From Pseudovibrio sp. Ad37 (GTDB taxonomy: Bacteria; Pseudomonadota; Alphaproteobacteria; Rhizobiales; Stappiaceae): a stretch of DNA of 64,000 nt. The stretch is from assembly GCF_001623075.1 (NCBI RefSeq), contig NZ_LMCF01000079.1, positions 113,785-177,784 on the forward strand, read 5' to 3'. Of this stretch, positions 63,874 to 64,000 are shown piece by piece (position 1 is the stretch's first letter; the number at the start of each line of letters is the position of its first letter). The position numbers were made by a program, and so were the translations under genes. A model generated the notes under the pieces. The model saw only the letters and a program-made list of their open reading frames with translations, made no database searches and had not been told where the DNA came from.

Positions 63874-64000
63874 TGTCAATGAGCGTTCAAAATTGATCCG
63901 GCATCATCATTTAAAATTGACCCACCTTGGTTGGCACAAATCCAGCAGGCGAACAGCTCTCATCTAGCAGGTTCGTCTGCTGGCTTTGTGCCGAGCGCTC
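63874..64000. mobile_element. End of an IS21-family-like element, continuing past the window
   Basis: The sequence starts TGTCAATGAGCG and contains two spaced repeats, TTCAAAATTGATCC (63886-63899) and TTTAAAATTGACCC (63910-63923), 24 bases apart. Elements of the IS21 family carry such multiple terminal repeats with a TG end. No transposase codons are inside the window, so the family call rests on the repeats only. Confidence 0.5.
63933..63992. repeat. Large imperfect palindrome at the right edge
   Basis: GGCACAAATCCAGCAGGCGAAC (63933-63954, 22 bases) pairs with 63971-63992 at 20 of 22 positions, around a 16-base loop. It lies just inside the putative IS21-like end. It may be part of that element (for example an insulating hairpin before its transposase gene) or a separate repeat interrupted by it. 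Confidence 0.75.

Overview
The window looks like the chromosome of a moderate-GC alphaproteobacterium, most like a marine, host-associated Stappiaceae/Pseudovibrio-type organism. This is inferred from gene content: two TRAP transporters, a GH4 alpha-galactosidase with an AraC regulator, DUF3422, a hydrolase closely resembling the isatin hydrolase known from Labrenzia, and a Rhizobiales-type extragenic repeat. No rRNA, tRNA or CRISPR array was seen.

Layout. (1) 53-5525, minus strand: a compact coenzyme F420 operon (cofG-cofH-cofD-cofC-cofE-npdG) in which every junction overlaps by 1 or 4 bases. (2) 6352-11188, plus strand: reductive pyrimidine/hydantoin degradation (M20 carbamoylase, dihydropyrimidinase, NCS1 permease, DUF1330), ending at a bidirectional terminator. 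(3) 11267-13629: acyl-CoA ligase and TetR regulator, divergent from a TRAP transporter plus amidase operon (13763-17984). (4) 18206-22800: an alpha-galactoside locus (GH4 enzyme, SDR, AraC) whose ABC transporter is reduced to two end fragments around a decayed IS3 element. (5) 22839-26725: a frameshifted DUF3422 gene, a secreted alkaline phosphatase and an HD hydrolase. (6) 26730-32252: a LacI-controlled sugar ABC transporter of the glucose/mannose type. (7) 32308-33509: a metallo-beta-lactamase-fold protein divergent from soxR around a SoxR box.

(8) 33574-49983 is the most coherent metabolic island. A minus-strand operon encodes a Rieske oxygenase (reductase, alpha, beta), an acyl-CoA ligase, a thiolase-like protein without the nucleophilic Cys, a DUF35-SDR fusion with a degenerate SDR active site, an isatin-hydrolase-like cyclase and an SDR. 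It is divergent from a TRAP transporter, two MarR regulators and a two-subunit indolepyruvate ferredoxin oxidoreductase. I infer an indole-3-acetate (auxin) catabolic system: oxygenation of the indole ring, CoA activation, retro-aldol release of acetyl-CoA to give isatin, hydrolysis to isatinate, and oxidative decarboxylation by IorAB. Two copies of an ATATG-N6-CATAT palindrome are candidate MarR operators.

(9) 50564-54516: serine permease, serine dehydratase and a secreted endonuclease/phosphatase-fold protein. (10) 54596-63838, minus strand: three very large unrecognised helical proteins in one operon. Two are tandem paralogues, and all three start with a short LTxxQxxW(L/V) signature. An IS21-like end lies only about 35 bases upstream of the first gene. 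This operon is the best candidate for an undescribed system.
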